Made by a program: the position numbers and the translations under genes | The notes under the pieces: generated by a model | Seen by the model: only the letters and a program-made list of their open reading frames with translations | Told to the model about the DNA's origin: nothing | Databases searched by the model: none | Assembly: GCF_002567005.1 (NCBI RefSeq) | Contig: NZ_NUZU01000013.1 | Coordinates: 80,339 to 144,338 of the forward strand | DNA: 64,000 nucleotides | Reading direction: 5' to 3' | Source of the DNA: Bacillus sp. AFS073361 | Lineage (GTDB): Bacteria; Bacillota; Bacilli; Bacillales; Cytobacillaceae | Part shown: positions 42,183 through 50,880 of the stretch, one piece after another | Position numbering within the stretch: the first letter of the stretch is position 1 | Layout: each line of letters starts with the position of its first letter

Positions 42183-42419
42183 GAATAACAACACAAAAAG
42201 TAAAGTAGTAAAGGAGAGCCGTTTGGGTTCTTCTTTTTTTTGAGATTTTGGGCTAAAGTAACAAAAAATTGAAGCCAGATTTTACAAATCAATGAACAAA
42301 TGAACAGAAAATCAATACTCCATATTATCTCCAACAAAAATGCATACAATCTGCAAATTTCCCCATTACATTAAACATATGAACATTAGATACAAAAATA
42401 GCATTTTGGAGGTGGAAAA

Positions 42420-42815
42420 ATGAAGAAACTATTTTTATTTATTTTTGCATTATCATTTATCCTTTCATTCGATGTAAGGGTATTTGCAGATGAGGGGCAT
42501 TCTCATACCCCCAATTTAAAACAAGCAACAGAGAATCTAAAAAAGGAAACATCCGTTGGTGATCATGCCACTATGAATCATGACAGCAGAACCGACATGG
42601 AAGGCATGAATCATGATAGTGGAACCGATATGGAAGGAATGAACATGGAAGGAAACGGTGGGGCAGCTCATGATCATCATGGACCAGTGGTTGAATCCCC
42701 CCCAAACTATAAAGTGTTAGGTACCTTTGGGGCAGTAAATCTATCATTTGTCTTAATAGGTGTCTGGAATAAATGGTTTAGACGGAAGGGAGATGAAAAC
42801 AATGGCAATGCCTGA
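42420..42815 (+). CDS. Secreted/membrane Met-His-Asp-rich protein, probable copper binder
   Basis: The 131-aa protein has a signal peptide (residues 1-23), then a region with repeats of MNHDSGTDMEG followed by MNMEG and AHDHHGP, then one C-terminal TM helix (VLGTFGAVNLSFVLIGVW) ending RRKGDENN. The His/Met clusters face outside. It overlaps the polyferredoxin gene by fourteen bases, so the two are coupled. I know of no named family. Copper delivery to or from the neighbouring redox protein is a reasonable inference. Confidence 0.75.
   Translation: MKKLFLFIFALSFILSFDVRVFADEGHSHTPNLKQATENLKKETSVGDHATMNHDSRTDMEGMNHDSGTDMEGMNMEGNGGAAHDHHGPVVESPPNYKVLGTFGAVNLSFVLIGVWNKWFRRKGDENNGNA
42573..42653 (+). 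repeat. Tandem 33-bp coding repeat in the Met/His-rich gene
   Basis: Two 33-base units (42573-42605 and 42606-42638), each encoding MNHDS-TDMEG, are followed by a shortened 15-base unit. The units differ by several mostly synonymous changes, so the repeat is not very recent. Confidence 0.85.
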
Positions 42816-44169
42816 GAAAAACTTACCAGAAAAGGAACCTTGTAATCTCCTATCTATACCAGTGGTGAAAAAGTTTGTGAAAAGCAAATGGTATCCTGGA
42901 ATCTTTCAATGGATTGTTATTTTTGTATTTTCCATCATAGTTTACGAATTAGTAATGGGTACCGTGGATCCGAGTAAAAATTTTGGTACAACGATGACAT
43001 GGGTGTTATGGTGGCCGATTATTCCAGTTCTATTTTTACTAACCGGACGCTTCTGGTGTGCGATATGTCCGTTCGGTAAATTAAGTGATATTGTTCGTAA
43101 ATTTGTTGGCAGCAAGCGACCGATGCCTAAGTTTTTAAGGAAATATGGAATTTGGTTGATAGATTTATTCTTTATTGCCATTACTTACAGTGACCATGTG
43201 TGGGGAATTGTAGAGTCGCCACGAGGTTCAGGTTACCTATTGCTTTTACTCGTAACCATGGTCGTAGCCACTTCTGTTTTTTATGAAAGAAGAACCTTTT
43301 GTAAAACACTCTGTTTCCTTGGTGGTCTTGCTGGAAACTATTCACGCTCTGGTGCATTAAAAGTACAGGCGACTCCTGAAATTTGTAAAACCTGTAAAGT
43401 CCAATCTTGCTACAAAGGAACCGAGGGTGTTGAAGGATGCCCAATGTTCCAATTCCCTAAAACAATGGAGTCCGGTGCAGAATGTAATATTTGCGGAAAC
43501 TGTGTGAAAAACTGTCCAAGCAATTCGGTTAAAATTACAACAAGAATTCCTACAAAAGAATTGTGGGGATTAAAAAAACCGAAGCTTGAGCATGCTTCTT
43601 TGGCTGCTGTTATTATGGGTATCGTGTTCGTACAAAATATAACCATGCTTGAACCATGGCAGGATATACTGAATGCAATTGGTTCTGTGACTGGTACAGA
43701 AAACTATGTTGTGAACTTTACGATTGCCTTTATCATTGCCATGGCATTACCAATTTTTTTAATGTTAGGTACTGCAAAACTAGCATCACTACTTGGAATG
43801 GAAGGTTCAATCAAAAAGAACTTTACTCGTTTTGGCTATGCGATTATTCCTTTGGATCTTGCTGGTCATCTGGCTCATAACCTATTCCACATCTTCACAG
43901 AAGGGAAGGCAGTATGGTTTAATTCAATCCGATTATTTGGAGTAGATACTAACCCAGCAAGTTTAAGTCTCGCCTCAACTCCAACCGTACAAATGATTCA
44001 GTATATAGTGATATTAATCGGGTTGGTAGGTACTTGTTATGTGGTGTACAGAATGGGTAGAGGCAAAATGACATCTTTTAAAGCTATGCTGCCATATTAC
44101 GCGCTTATGACTGTCCTAGCAATCACAAATATTTATTTATTCTCCTTACCTATGATGCATAGAGTTTGA
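42802..44169 (+). CDS. Membrane polyferredoxin of the NapH/NosR/CcoG type
   Basis: The 455-aa protein has six or more TM helices and Cys motifs of the NapH/NosR/CcoG group: FWCAICPFGKL near residue 85, RTFCKTLC near 170, a CKTCKVQSC cluster with later GCP, and CNICGNCVKNCP, which bind two or more 4Fe-4S clusters. CcoG proteins reduce Cu2+ during oxidase assembly and NosR feeds electrons to N2O reductase. The copper-rich neighbours favour cupric reduction or electron supply to a copper enzyme. I chose the ATG at 42802 (GGGAG nine bases upstream). Confidence 0.8.
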   Translation: MAMPEKNLPEKEPCNLLSIPVVKKFVKSKWYPGIFQWIVIFVFSIIVYELVMGTVDPSKNFGTTMTWVLWWPIIPVLFLLTGRFWCAICPFGKLSDIVRKFVGSKRPMPKFLRKYGIWLIDLFFIAITYSDHVWGIVESPRGSGYLLLLLVTMVVATSVFYERRTFCKTLCFLGGLAGNYSRSGALKVQATPEICKTCKVQSCYKGTEGVEGCPMFQFPKTMESGAECNICGNCVKNCPSNSVKITTRIPTKELWGLKKPKLEHASLAAVIMGIVFVQNITMLEPWQDILNAIGSVTGTENYVVNFTIAFIIAMALPIFLMLGTAKLASLLGMEGSIKKNFTRFGYAIIPLDLAGHLAHNLFHIFTEGKAVWFNSIRLFGVDTNPASLSLASTPTVQMIQYIVILIGLVGTCYVVYRMGRGKMTSFKAMLPYYALMTVLAITNIYLFSLPMMHRV

Positions 44170-44210
44170 TGTAGGATTAAATAATGCCTTATTTATTATA
44201 AATAATTTTA

Positions 44211-44269
44211 AAAAGGGGAAGGGATTATCAAAAACCTATTCTGAGGTTTTTGATAATCTCTTCCTTTTA
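44211..44269 (+). terminator. Strong terminator after the polyferredoxin
   Basis: A long stem (GGGATTATCAAAAACCT with AGGTTTTTGATAATCTC, extended by GGAAG/CTTCC) encloses a six-base loop. A short T tract follows. Confidence 0.85.
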
Positions 44270-44479
44270 TGATTATTACTTGCAAACCAAACTTTTTAAG
44301 GATAATTATAAATAAAAATTCCTCAATAACCGTAAAAGTTCAACAATTAGTCACAAGTTGGTCTGGAAAAGATATTGTTATTAACCCTATTTATCATTAT
44401 CATTGTATCGACAGTAGAAACTATTTTTCATAAAGTTAAGTTATTACAACAATGATTTTGGTGATAAGGGTGTGATGGG
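44270..44479. other. Intergenic region upstream of the CopC-CopD gene, nothing recognised
   Basis: The stretch between the terminator and the copCD start is A/T-rich. I see no convincing CopY, CsoR or Fur operator and no small gene. It presumably holds the copCD promoter. Confidence 0.5.
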
Positions 44480-46129
44480 TTGCAAACAAAACAGAAGGTA
44501 AGTACATTACTACTAGTCTTTGCCCTGTTTCTATTTTTATTTCCGTCTATTTCTTCGGCGCACGCCTACATAAAAAAGTCTACACCATTAGAAAATGAAA
44601 CAGTTGAAAAGGCACCATCTGAGGTTATGATAAAATTTGATGAATCAATCCAACCGGCCTTTAACTCCATAAAAGTGTTTGATTCAGAGGGGAATCGAGT
44701 CGATAAAAAGAATGGCCGAATTGATCCAAAACAACCATCTATCTTAACGAGTGGATTAAAGAATGGCCTTCCCGATGGATCCTACCGGATTAAATGGAAG
44801 GTGGTTTCAAGTGATGGGCATCCGGTCGAAGGTGTCATTCCATTTCAGGTTGGTGATGAAGGTCAAAATTCAGCAACTTCCAATAAGGTAACAAAGGGTT
44901 ACAAACCCAAGGCCGATCTAATCGTCATTCGTTGGCTTCAATATTTTAGTAATGCTGGTTATGTTGGGCTAATCTTTTTTTATATGATGGTCATGCCCTA
45001 TAAATTAAGGGAGATAGAATCAGTTGACAATAAGTTCCGGAGACTAATTAATGCGAGTCTAACCCTCCTATTCTTTAGCCTTTTATTAAGTTTGCCACTA
45101 CAGGCATCGATTGAATCTGGATTCCCATGGAGTGAAGTGTTCAGCTTTCCATTAATTGAAAATGTCTTAATGAATACGAGTTATGGGCATTCATGGATTA
45201 TTCAAATCGCTCTCCTCATTACGCTTGTTCTACTTACCTCTTTCATGGGGATGGCCGAGAGCACGAAACGAATCATTTTGTGGGCTTGTTTTATTCTAGG
45301 AAGTGCCTTGCTATGGACAAAGTCTATGACAAGTCATGCTGCTTCCCAATCAAATCAATTTTTACCGATTGCAATGGATTTCCTTCATTTATTCGGCGCA
45401 TCGATTTGGATTGGAAGTTTAATTGGTTTTGTCGGCTTCCTTTCATTAAGAAAAAATACGGATTTTAAACAGGATTATCTTAGAATGATAAAAAACTTCT
45501 CCAAATGGGGCTTAATTATTGTTCTGCTCTTAACCTGTACAGGAATATATAGCAGCTTATTATATATTCCCAACCTTTCAGCCCTGGTCCAAACAACTTA
45601 TGGACAGGTATTAATAGGTAAAGTTAGTTTATTTGTCCTAATGGTAGTGCTTGCTGGGGTGAATTTTCTTAAAGGAAAAAGGGGTACTGCCAAGGGATTA
45701 GGGACTCCCATAAAGGGTGAACTTTTGACGGGTCTAATCATCCTTATTCTTTCTGTCGTGTTAACCAATTTACCAACAGCCATGCAGTCGCCGGGGCCGT
45801 TCAAGGAAACCAATATAGTAAATGAGGGCAAGCAAATTACACTGGCAGCAACCCCAAATATAATTGGAACGAATTTATTTGAAGTTACATTAAAAGATAA
45901 AGCAGGACAGCCCATCAAAGATATTGAACAATTACACCTAACGTTTACAATGCTTGAAATGGATATGGGAAAAGAAACGGTTAACCTAGCAAAAACGGCC
46001 GAAGGAAAGTACGAAGTAAAGGGTTTACATTTTACCATGGCTGGAAAGTGGAACGTACATGTACACGTTTTAACAAAGTCATTAGAAAGTATCGATACAG
46101 ATTTCATCGTTTTAGTGGGAAGCCAATAA
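44480..46129 (+). CDS. ycnJ: CopC-CopD fusion copper-import protein (YcnJ-like)
   Basis: The 549-aa protein has a signal peptide, then a CopC domain (residues 27-125) whose mature N-terminus HAYIKKSTP carries the copper-binding His and whose end has SSDGHPVEGVIPF. An eight-TM CopD domain follows (about 150-440) and a C-terminal beta domain of about 100 residues. This is the layout of B. subtilis YcnJ, which takes up copper under limitation. Translation probably starts at TTG. The YcnI-type gene follows 22 bases later, as in the B. subtilis ycn locus. Confidence 0.88.
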   Translation: MQTKQKVSTLLLVFALFLFLFPSISSAHAYIKKSTPLENETVEKAPSEVMIKFDESIQPAFNSIKVFDSEGNRVDKKNGRIDPKQPSILTSGLKNGLPDGSYRIKWKVVSSDGHPVEGVIPFQVGDEGQNSATSNKVTKGYKPKADLIVIRWLQYFSNAGYVGLIFFYMMVMPYKLREIESVDNKFRRLINASLTLLFFSLLLSLPLQASIESGFPWSEVFSFPLIENVLMNTSYGHSWIIQIALLITLVLLTSFMGMAESTKRIILWACFILGSALLWTKSMTSHAASQSNQFLPIAMDFLHLFGASIWIGSLIGFVGFLSLRKNTDFKQDYLRMIKNFSKWGLIIVLLLTCTGIYSSLLYIPNLSALVQTTYGQVLIGKVSLFVLMVVLAGVNFLKGKRGTAKGLGTPIKGELLTGLIILILSVVLTNLPTAMQSPGPFKETNIVNEGKQITLAATPNIIGTNLFEVTLKDKAGQPIKDIEQLHLTFTMLEMDMGKETVNLAKTAEGKYEVKGLHFTMAGKWNVHVHVLTKSLESIDTDFIVLVGSQ

Positions 46130-46151
46130 AAACATTCGAGGAGAGTTAACA

Positions 46152-46817
46152 ATGAAAAAAATGATTGGCAGAATTTCAAAAGTATTTATTCCGGCAGTAA
46201 TCAGCTTATTTGTCTTTTCAAGTATGGCAAGTGCTCATGTCACAGTAATGCCAAAAACATCTTCAACAGGCGCATGGGAAACTTATACTTTAAAAGTGCC
46301 AGTTGAAAAGGATGTAGCCACCACGAAAGTAACGGTCAAAGCACCAGCTGGTGTAGAAATTATGTCTTATCAACCCGTTCCAGGCTGGACCTATTCATCT
46401 GAAAAGGATGCTAGTGGTAAAGTAAAAACATTTACCTTCGAAACAACTGGGGAAGGGATTTTAAGTGGTCAATTCCAACAATTTGTATTTGTAGCGAAAA
46501 ACCCGGAAAAGGCAACCAAAGCTGCTTGGGATGCTTTTCAATATTACAAGGATGGCAGTATAGTCGAATGGACCGGTGGGGAAGGGTCTGACGCACCCCA
46601 TTCTATTACAGATATTGTAACTACTTCCAACACAGACCAACATAGCAGTCAAACATCAGAACATAGTGATAAGGCACAAACAAAGGATAACTCAAAAACG
46701 AAAACAGAAGTGACTGAAAAGAAAACAGAAACATTCACATCTTTATCACTAATTTTATCGGGATTAGCAGCGTTGCTTTCCTTCGCTGCACTGATTATCG
46801 CAATCCGAAAAAAATAA
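46152..46817 (+). CDS. ycnI: YcnI-family (DUF1775) copper-binding protein
   Basis: The 221-aa protein has a signal peptide ending at SMASAHVTV. The mature N-terminal His is the copper ligand known in YcnI, and the Trp of TGAWETYTLKVP is the second conserved element. The beta-sandwich domain spans residues 29-165. A polar linker (TSEHSDKAQTKDN) and a C-terminal TM anchor (LILSGLAALLSFAALIIAI) follow. It should sit on the outer membrane face and work with the CopC-CopD protein before it. Confidence 0.9.
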   Translation: MKKMIGRISKVFIPAVISLFVFSSMASAHVTVMPKTSSTGAWETYTLKVPVEKDVATTKVTVKAPAGVEIMSYQPVPGWTYSSEKDASGKVKTFTFETTGEGILSGQFQQFVFVAKNPEKATKAAWDAFQYYKDGSIVEWTGGEGSDAPHSITDIVTTSNTDQHSSQTSEHSDKAQTKDNSKTKTEVTEKKTETFTSLSLILSGLAALLSFAALIIAIRKK

Positions 46818-46823
46818 AATGCA

Positions 46824-46857
46824 AATAGAAGATGCCGTGTGCATCTTCTATTTTTTT
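46824..46857 (+). terminator. Terminator after ycnI
   Basis: AATAGAAGATGC and GCATCTTCTATT form a perfect twelve-base stem around CGTGT, followed by a T run. Confidence 0.92.
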
Positions 46858-46891
46858 AAAAGGTTAAAATATGGTGGCTTCCTAGTCTTAT

Positions 46892-47527
46892 TCAGAGGGC
46901 AATATCTTGAGTTCGTCGTTTCTTCTTAGTGATTGTTTCTACTAATGCCTTAAATAGCTTAAGAGAATGATGGAAAATTGGACTTTGAATGAATGTATAA
47001 AGGAAAGTAGCTATAAAAACAGGACCACCTAACAATAAACCAATCAATAATACTATGCTTTCTACCGTAATGCGTGCTTGACTAACTGATAACTTAGTTT
47101 TATCAGAGATGGATAACATAAAGCCATCACGAGGACCCGCACCGATTCCTGCTGCAACATACATCCCGCCGCCGACCCCTGTAATGATGATTCCACAGAG
47201 AAGAATAAGGTAATCAACCCAAGTATCTGTTGCTTTTGGAAGAATATCTAACCAGAGGAAAAAGTCCATGATAGGTCCAATACATAAGGCATTAAGGATA
47301 GTACCTATGTTAATATAACTCCTTGCTACAAAAACAGAAATGATTATCAGGATCAGTCCGCATATGACTCCCCATGTTCCAATGGTTAAACCAAAATGTT
47401 CAAATAGCGCAACATTCAGTACCTCCCAAGGATGCAGGCCCACATATTTTACCTTAACGGCAATTGCATTTCCTAAGCCAAAAAAGGTTAGTCCCGCAAA
47501 AAATAATAAATACTGAACCAGCTTCAT
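46892..47527 (-). CDS. YczE/YyaS/YitT-family membrane protein
   Basis: The 211-aa product has five TM helices. Family features are FGLGNAIAVKVKYVGLHPWEV at the start and GAGPRDGFMLSISDKTKLS in the third to fourth helix region. B. subtilis YczE influences secondary metabolite production and surface behaviour through an unknown mechanism. The gene is monocistronic on the minus strand and convergent with the copper cluster. Its substrate or partner is not known. Confidence 0.82.
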   Translation of the reverse strand: MKLVQYLLFFAGLTFFGLGNAIAVKVKYVGLHPWEVLNVALFEHFGLTIGTWGVICGLILIIISVFVARSYINIGTILNALCIGPIMDFFLWLDILPKATDTWVDYLILLCGIIITGVGGGMYVAAGIGAGPRDGFMLSISDKTKLSVSQARITVESIVLLIGLLLGGPVFIATFLYTFIQSPIFHHSLKLFKALVETITKKKRRTQDIAL

Positions 47528-47704
47528 TTTTAGTTACCCCCACACAAAACCTTTTTTCTGAATATTAAAACCTATCTTAAGATTCTAAAGTATGATTGAA
47601 TAATAATCAATGATTATATTGATATATAGAATTGAATTCGTTAGATTGATATAATTTAAATATGTTAGAATAGTTAAATTTTTCTTAGGATAGAGGGGAT
47701 ATCT

Positions 47705-48886
47705 ATGCATCTCGTTGCATCAGAAAAAGTAAAAAAAATGTCGGCTAGTATTTTTCAAGAGATAGCTAATCGAAAACTGAAAGCTATCAAAGCTGGTAAG
47801 GATGTCATTGATTTAAGTGTAGGAAGTCCAGATTTTCCACCGCCGTCATTTGTTGTCGATACATTGATTGATTGTGCTAGTGACTCAAGCAAATATGGCT
47901 ATACCCTAACAGGGATACCTGAATTTAATCATGCCGTAAGTTATTTTTATAAGCAAAGATATGCGGTTGACCTAAACCCAGAATCTGAAGTATTGCAGCT
48001 AATGGGGTCTCAGGATGGTCTTGCTCATTTGGCTTCGGCAATCATTAATCCTGGTGATTATGTATTGGTACCGGATCCCGGGTATCCCATTTATGAGGCA
48101 AGTGTAAACATTGCAGGCGGGATTATCTATCCGATGCCGTTATTAGCTGAAAACAAGTTCCTGCCAATGCTAGAAGAAATCCCGTTAGATGTGCTGGATA
48201 AAACCAAAATGATGATTATCAGTTATCCTGGTAACCCTGTAACAGCTTTAGCTGATCAGTCATTTTTTGACAAGGTAGTTACCTTTGCTAAGCAGCACAA
48301 TATTTTGGTTGTTCATGATTTTGCGTATTCTGAGTTGATTTTCGATGGGAATCCACAGCTTAGTTTCATGTCTGTCCCTGGGGCAAAGGAGATTGGAATT
48401 GAATTTAATTCTCTTTCAAAAACCTTTAATATGGCAGGCTGCCGGATTGGTTATGTCGTCGGCAATGTGCAAGCCATTGACATCTTAGCATCATTTAAAT
48501 CACATATTGATTATGGAGTCTTTTATCCGATCCAAAAAGCAGCCGTAAGGGCGTTAACTTCAGATTTTGCTTTTCTTAAAACACAGGTGAATGAATATGA
48601 GCTGCGTCGCAATGTATTGATTTCTGGGCTTGAAAAAAGTGGTTGGCAAGTTGCCAAGTCCCCAGCAACCATGTTTGTGTGGGCAAGAATCCCAGCAGGA
48701 TGGAAATCCCGTGAGTTTGCCTTTGAATTAATTGACCAAGCTGGAGTGGCTGTCATTCCGGGTGATGCGTTTGGAAACCTGGGTGAGGGATATGTTCGGA
48801 TTGCTATGGTGCAACCACCAGAACGACTATCCCAAGCGGCTGAAAGAATTCATGAATTCCTAATGGAATATTCAAGAAAGAAGTAA
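47705..48886 (+). CDS. PLP-dependent class I/II aminotransferase (PatA/DapL-like)
   Basis: The 393-aa fold-type I enzyme has DLSVGSPDFPPP at the N-terminus, GSQDGLAHLASAI for phosphate binding, SYPGNPVTALAD with the conserved Asn, VVHDFAYSEL with the PLP Asp and Tyr, and the PLP lysine in NSLSKTFNMAGCRIGY. The closest named types are LL-diaminopimelate aminotransferase-like and B. subtilis PatA enzymes of lysine/methionine metabolism. The substrate cannot be assigned by eye. A GAGGGG site precedes the ATG. It is monocistronic. Confidence 0.87.
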   Translation: MHLVASEKVKKMSASIFQEIANRKLKAIKAGKDVIDLSVGSPDFPPPSFVVDTLIDCASDSSKYGYTLTGIPEFNHAVSYFYKQRYAVDLNPESEVLQLMGSQDGLAHLASAIINPGDYVLVPDPGYPIYEASVNIAGGIIYPMPLLAENKFLPMLEEIPLDVLDKTKMMIISYPGNPVTALADQSFFDKVVTFAKQHNILVVHDFAYSELIFDGNPQLSFMSVPGAKEIGIEFNSLSKTFNMAGCRIGYVVGNVQAIDILASFKSHIDYGVFYPIQKAAVRALTSDFAFLKTQVNEYELRRNVLISGLEKSGWQVAKSPATMFVWARIPAGWKSREFAFELIDQAGVAVIPGDAFGNLGEGYVRIAMVQPPERLSQAAERIHEFLMEYSRKK

Positions 48887-48967
48887 AGTAACATCATACG
48901 TAATGGTGATTTTTTGGGCAAACTCCTTCTTGCCTCTTCTATAAATATAAATATCTACATATATTTT

Positions 48968-49000
48968 TTAAAAGACCTTCTTTCGCAAGAGGGTCTTTTA
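48968..49000 (+). terminator. Terminator after the aminotransferase
   Basis: AAAAGACCTTCTT and AAGAGGGTCTTTT form a stem around TCGC with one wobble, followed by a short T tract. Confidence 0.8.
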
Positions 49001-49024
49001 CTTTGAAAATGAAAGAGGGATAAA

Positions 49025-49474
49025 ATGCTCAGCGATTTACAACATTTAGAATTAGATATCCCGATTGAAGTGATTTGGGACTTTATTCGAGACGAAAACA
49101 ATTGGGCACCACTTGTACCTGGCTATATTCAACATGAAAAAAGAAATGAACGTCAAATCTGTTGGGAATTTAAGAGTGATCTTGGAGTAATGAAAAAAAA
49201 GGTTAGTTTATTGATAGATATTAAAGAGTGGAACGAACCATCCAGGATATCTTTTGATTTAAAACGTTCAAATGAAAAATATTTAGGTAAGGGTTATTTT
49301 GAAGCAAAGGCATTAAATAAAAATAAAACTCGTGTGACGGGCTTTCTAGAAATCAATGCAACAGGGCCAATGGGATCTTTAGCTAATTCCCTTTTTAAAA
49401 AAGCACTCCAAAAATCAGATGATGAGGTAGCGTCAGTCATTTCTACTAAATTAGAAGAATTTCATCGCAGGTAA
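49025..49474 (+). CDS. SRPBCC/CoxG-like lipid-binding-fold protein
   Basis: The 149-aa protein has the START/SRPBCC fold. It opens with a helix after IPIEVIWDFIRDENNWAPLV, the carbon monoxide dehydrogenase subunit G pattern, and has the long C-terminal helix (LANSLFKKALQKSDDEV). CoxG proteins without a CO dehydrogenase nearby are common and their ligand is unknown. No coxMSL genes are present here. It lies between an aminotransferase and a secreted protein without clear linkage. Confidence 0.75.
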   Translation: MLSDLQHLELDIPIEVIWDFIRDENNWAPLVPGYIQHEKRNERQICWEFKSDLGVMKKKVSLLIDIKEWNEPSRISFDLKRSNEKYLGKGYFEAKALNKNKTRVTGFLEINATGPMGSLANSLFKKALQKSDDEVASVISTKLEEFHRR

Positions 49475-49558
49475 AAATTTAAGCTAAACTTAAGCAAACC
49501 ATGATAAAGTTAGTCCAAATTCCACTATCCCGAAAGATAGAGGACAGGAGGATTAACG

Positions 49559-50710
49559 ATGAAACAATCAAAACCAAACAAAGCCCTAAATGTATTTCTA
49601 ATTATTTCACTGGCATGGGTGGGAGCTGGATCATCCATATCATCTGTTTATGCTGAAACTAATACGTCAACAGTTCAAGAAAACCAACTAGCAAGCAATC
49701 TTTCAAAATTAGAAATTGAAGGCAAGGAGCTCGACCAGAAATTCGCTGCAGACTTATTTGAATATACTGCCACAGTTGGGAACGAGGTTGAAAATATTAA
49801 GCTTTTAGTAGATAGCTCTAATACAGATGCATCGATTACGATTAACGGTAAGGAGATTGTCAAGCGGACAACAGGGACTTATGCGCTTCAAACAGGAGAC
49901 AATAAGTTTATTATATCTGTAAATAATGGAACTGGTTCATCAAATACCTATACTCTGACGGTAACAAGAGAGAAAAATGCGAATAATTTCTTAAAAAGTA
50001 TTGAACTATCAAAAGGCGAGTTATCACCCAAATTTTCTTCAGATGTTAATGAATATAATGTCAATGTTTCAAATGAAATTCCTGCCATTACATTTAAACC
50101 GACAGCGATAGAAGCAACGTCAACAATAAAAGTAAATTCTACAATAACAGGGAAAAATGGGGTGGATGTTTCACTTCCCGTAGGACAGTCAGATATTATG
50201 ATCACGGTAACTGCTGAAAATGGTAAAAAGAAGATTTATACCATCCACGTTACAAGGATGAAAGCTGTTGAGGATAAAGCAGTGGAAGATACACCAGCTG
50301 AAGTCAAAGCCCCTGCAGCAAATCAGAAAAATAATCCAGTATCTATCCAGCCTAGTACCAGAATAAATACTCGACCTAATTCTGCACAGCCGACATCCCA
50401 GCAGCAAAGTTCTTTAAATACCGAAAAAGTAAGTAAAGCATTACTTTCTTCACTGTCAGTGTCTGAAGGAACATGGGATAGTAACTTTACAAGCGATGAG
50501 TTTACTTATCATATCACGGTGTCAAGTGATGCTGATGAAATAACACTAAAGCCGATTGCAAAATATAGCCGTTCGGAAATCTCGATTGAAGGTGGAACGA
50601 GCAAAACAATAAAACTGGAAAATGACAAGAAAACAATTATTTCTGTCGTCGTTACGTATGATGATGTTGATCGAAAGACATATGTGCTTGTGTTTGATAA
50701 AGAATCTTAG
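49559..50710 (+). CDS. Secreted protein with three cadherin-like beta-sandwich domains
   Basis: The 383-aa product has a signal peptide cleaved near SVYAET and three cadherin-like domains (PF12733 type) at about residues 43-142, 145-233 and 290-382. Each starts with L--L-(I/V)----L---F and ends in (T/V)Y-L-V-R or similar. A Pro/Ser/Gln-rich linker (VKAPAANQKNNPVSIQP) separates the second and third. No enzyme or sortase motif is visible, so it is probably a structural or adhesive envelope protein. GGAGG lies upstream of the ATG. Confidence 0.8.
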   Translation: MKQSKPNKALNVFLIISLAWVGAGSSISSVYAETNTSTVQENQLASNLSKLEIEGKELDQKFAADLFEYTATVGNEVENIKLLVDSSNTDASITINGKEIVKRTTGTYALQTGDNKFIISVNNGTGSSNTYTLTVTREKNANNFLKSIELSKGELSPKFSSDVNEYNVNVSNEIPAITFKPTAIEATSTIKVNSTITGKNGVDVSLPVGQSDIMITVTAENGKKKIYTIHVTRMKAVEDKAVEDTPAEVKAPAANQKNNPVSIQPSTRINTRPNSAQPTSQQQSSLNTEKVSKALLSSLSVSEGTWDSNFTSDEFTYHITVSSDADEITLKPIAKYSRSEISIEGGTSKTIKLENDKKTIISVVVTYDDVDRKTYVLVFDKES

Positions 50711-50733
50711 AAAAGTACGGATTAGATAACCCT

Positions 50734-50761
50734 AAAAAACCTGCACAATGCAGGTTTTTTT
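50734..50761 (+). terminator. Terminator after the cadherin-like protein
   Basis: AAAAAACCTGC and GCAGGTTTTTTT form a stem around ACAAT with a strong T tract. Confidence 0.9.
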
Positions 50762-50880
50762 CGTATAATTAAAAATTTATTAAAAAAAAAGAAAACTTAT
50801 CTTTAACACGTCCAACAAAATTGTGGTATATTAATAAATAAAAAATTTAGCGAATTTTGAGATTAAAGGAAGGTGGCAGT

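Noticed and set aside
49480-49556. Possible riboswitch (GCAAACC and CCGAAAG motifs) before the cadherin-like gene
   Set aside because: The order and spacing do not fit the c-di-GMP-I fold; only a five-base hairpin CTATC/GATAG can be drawn.
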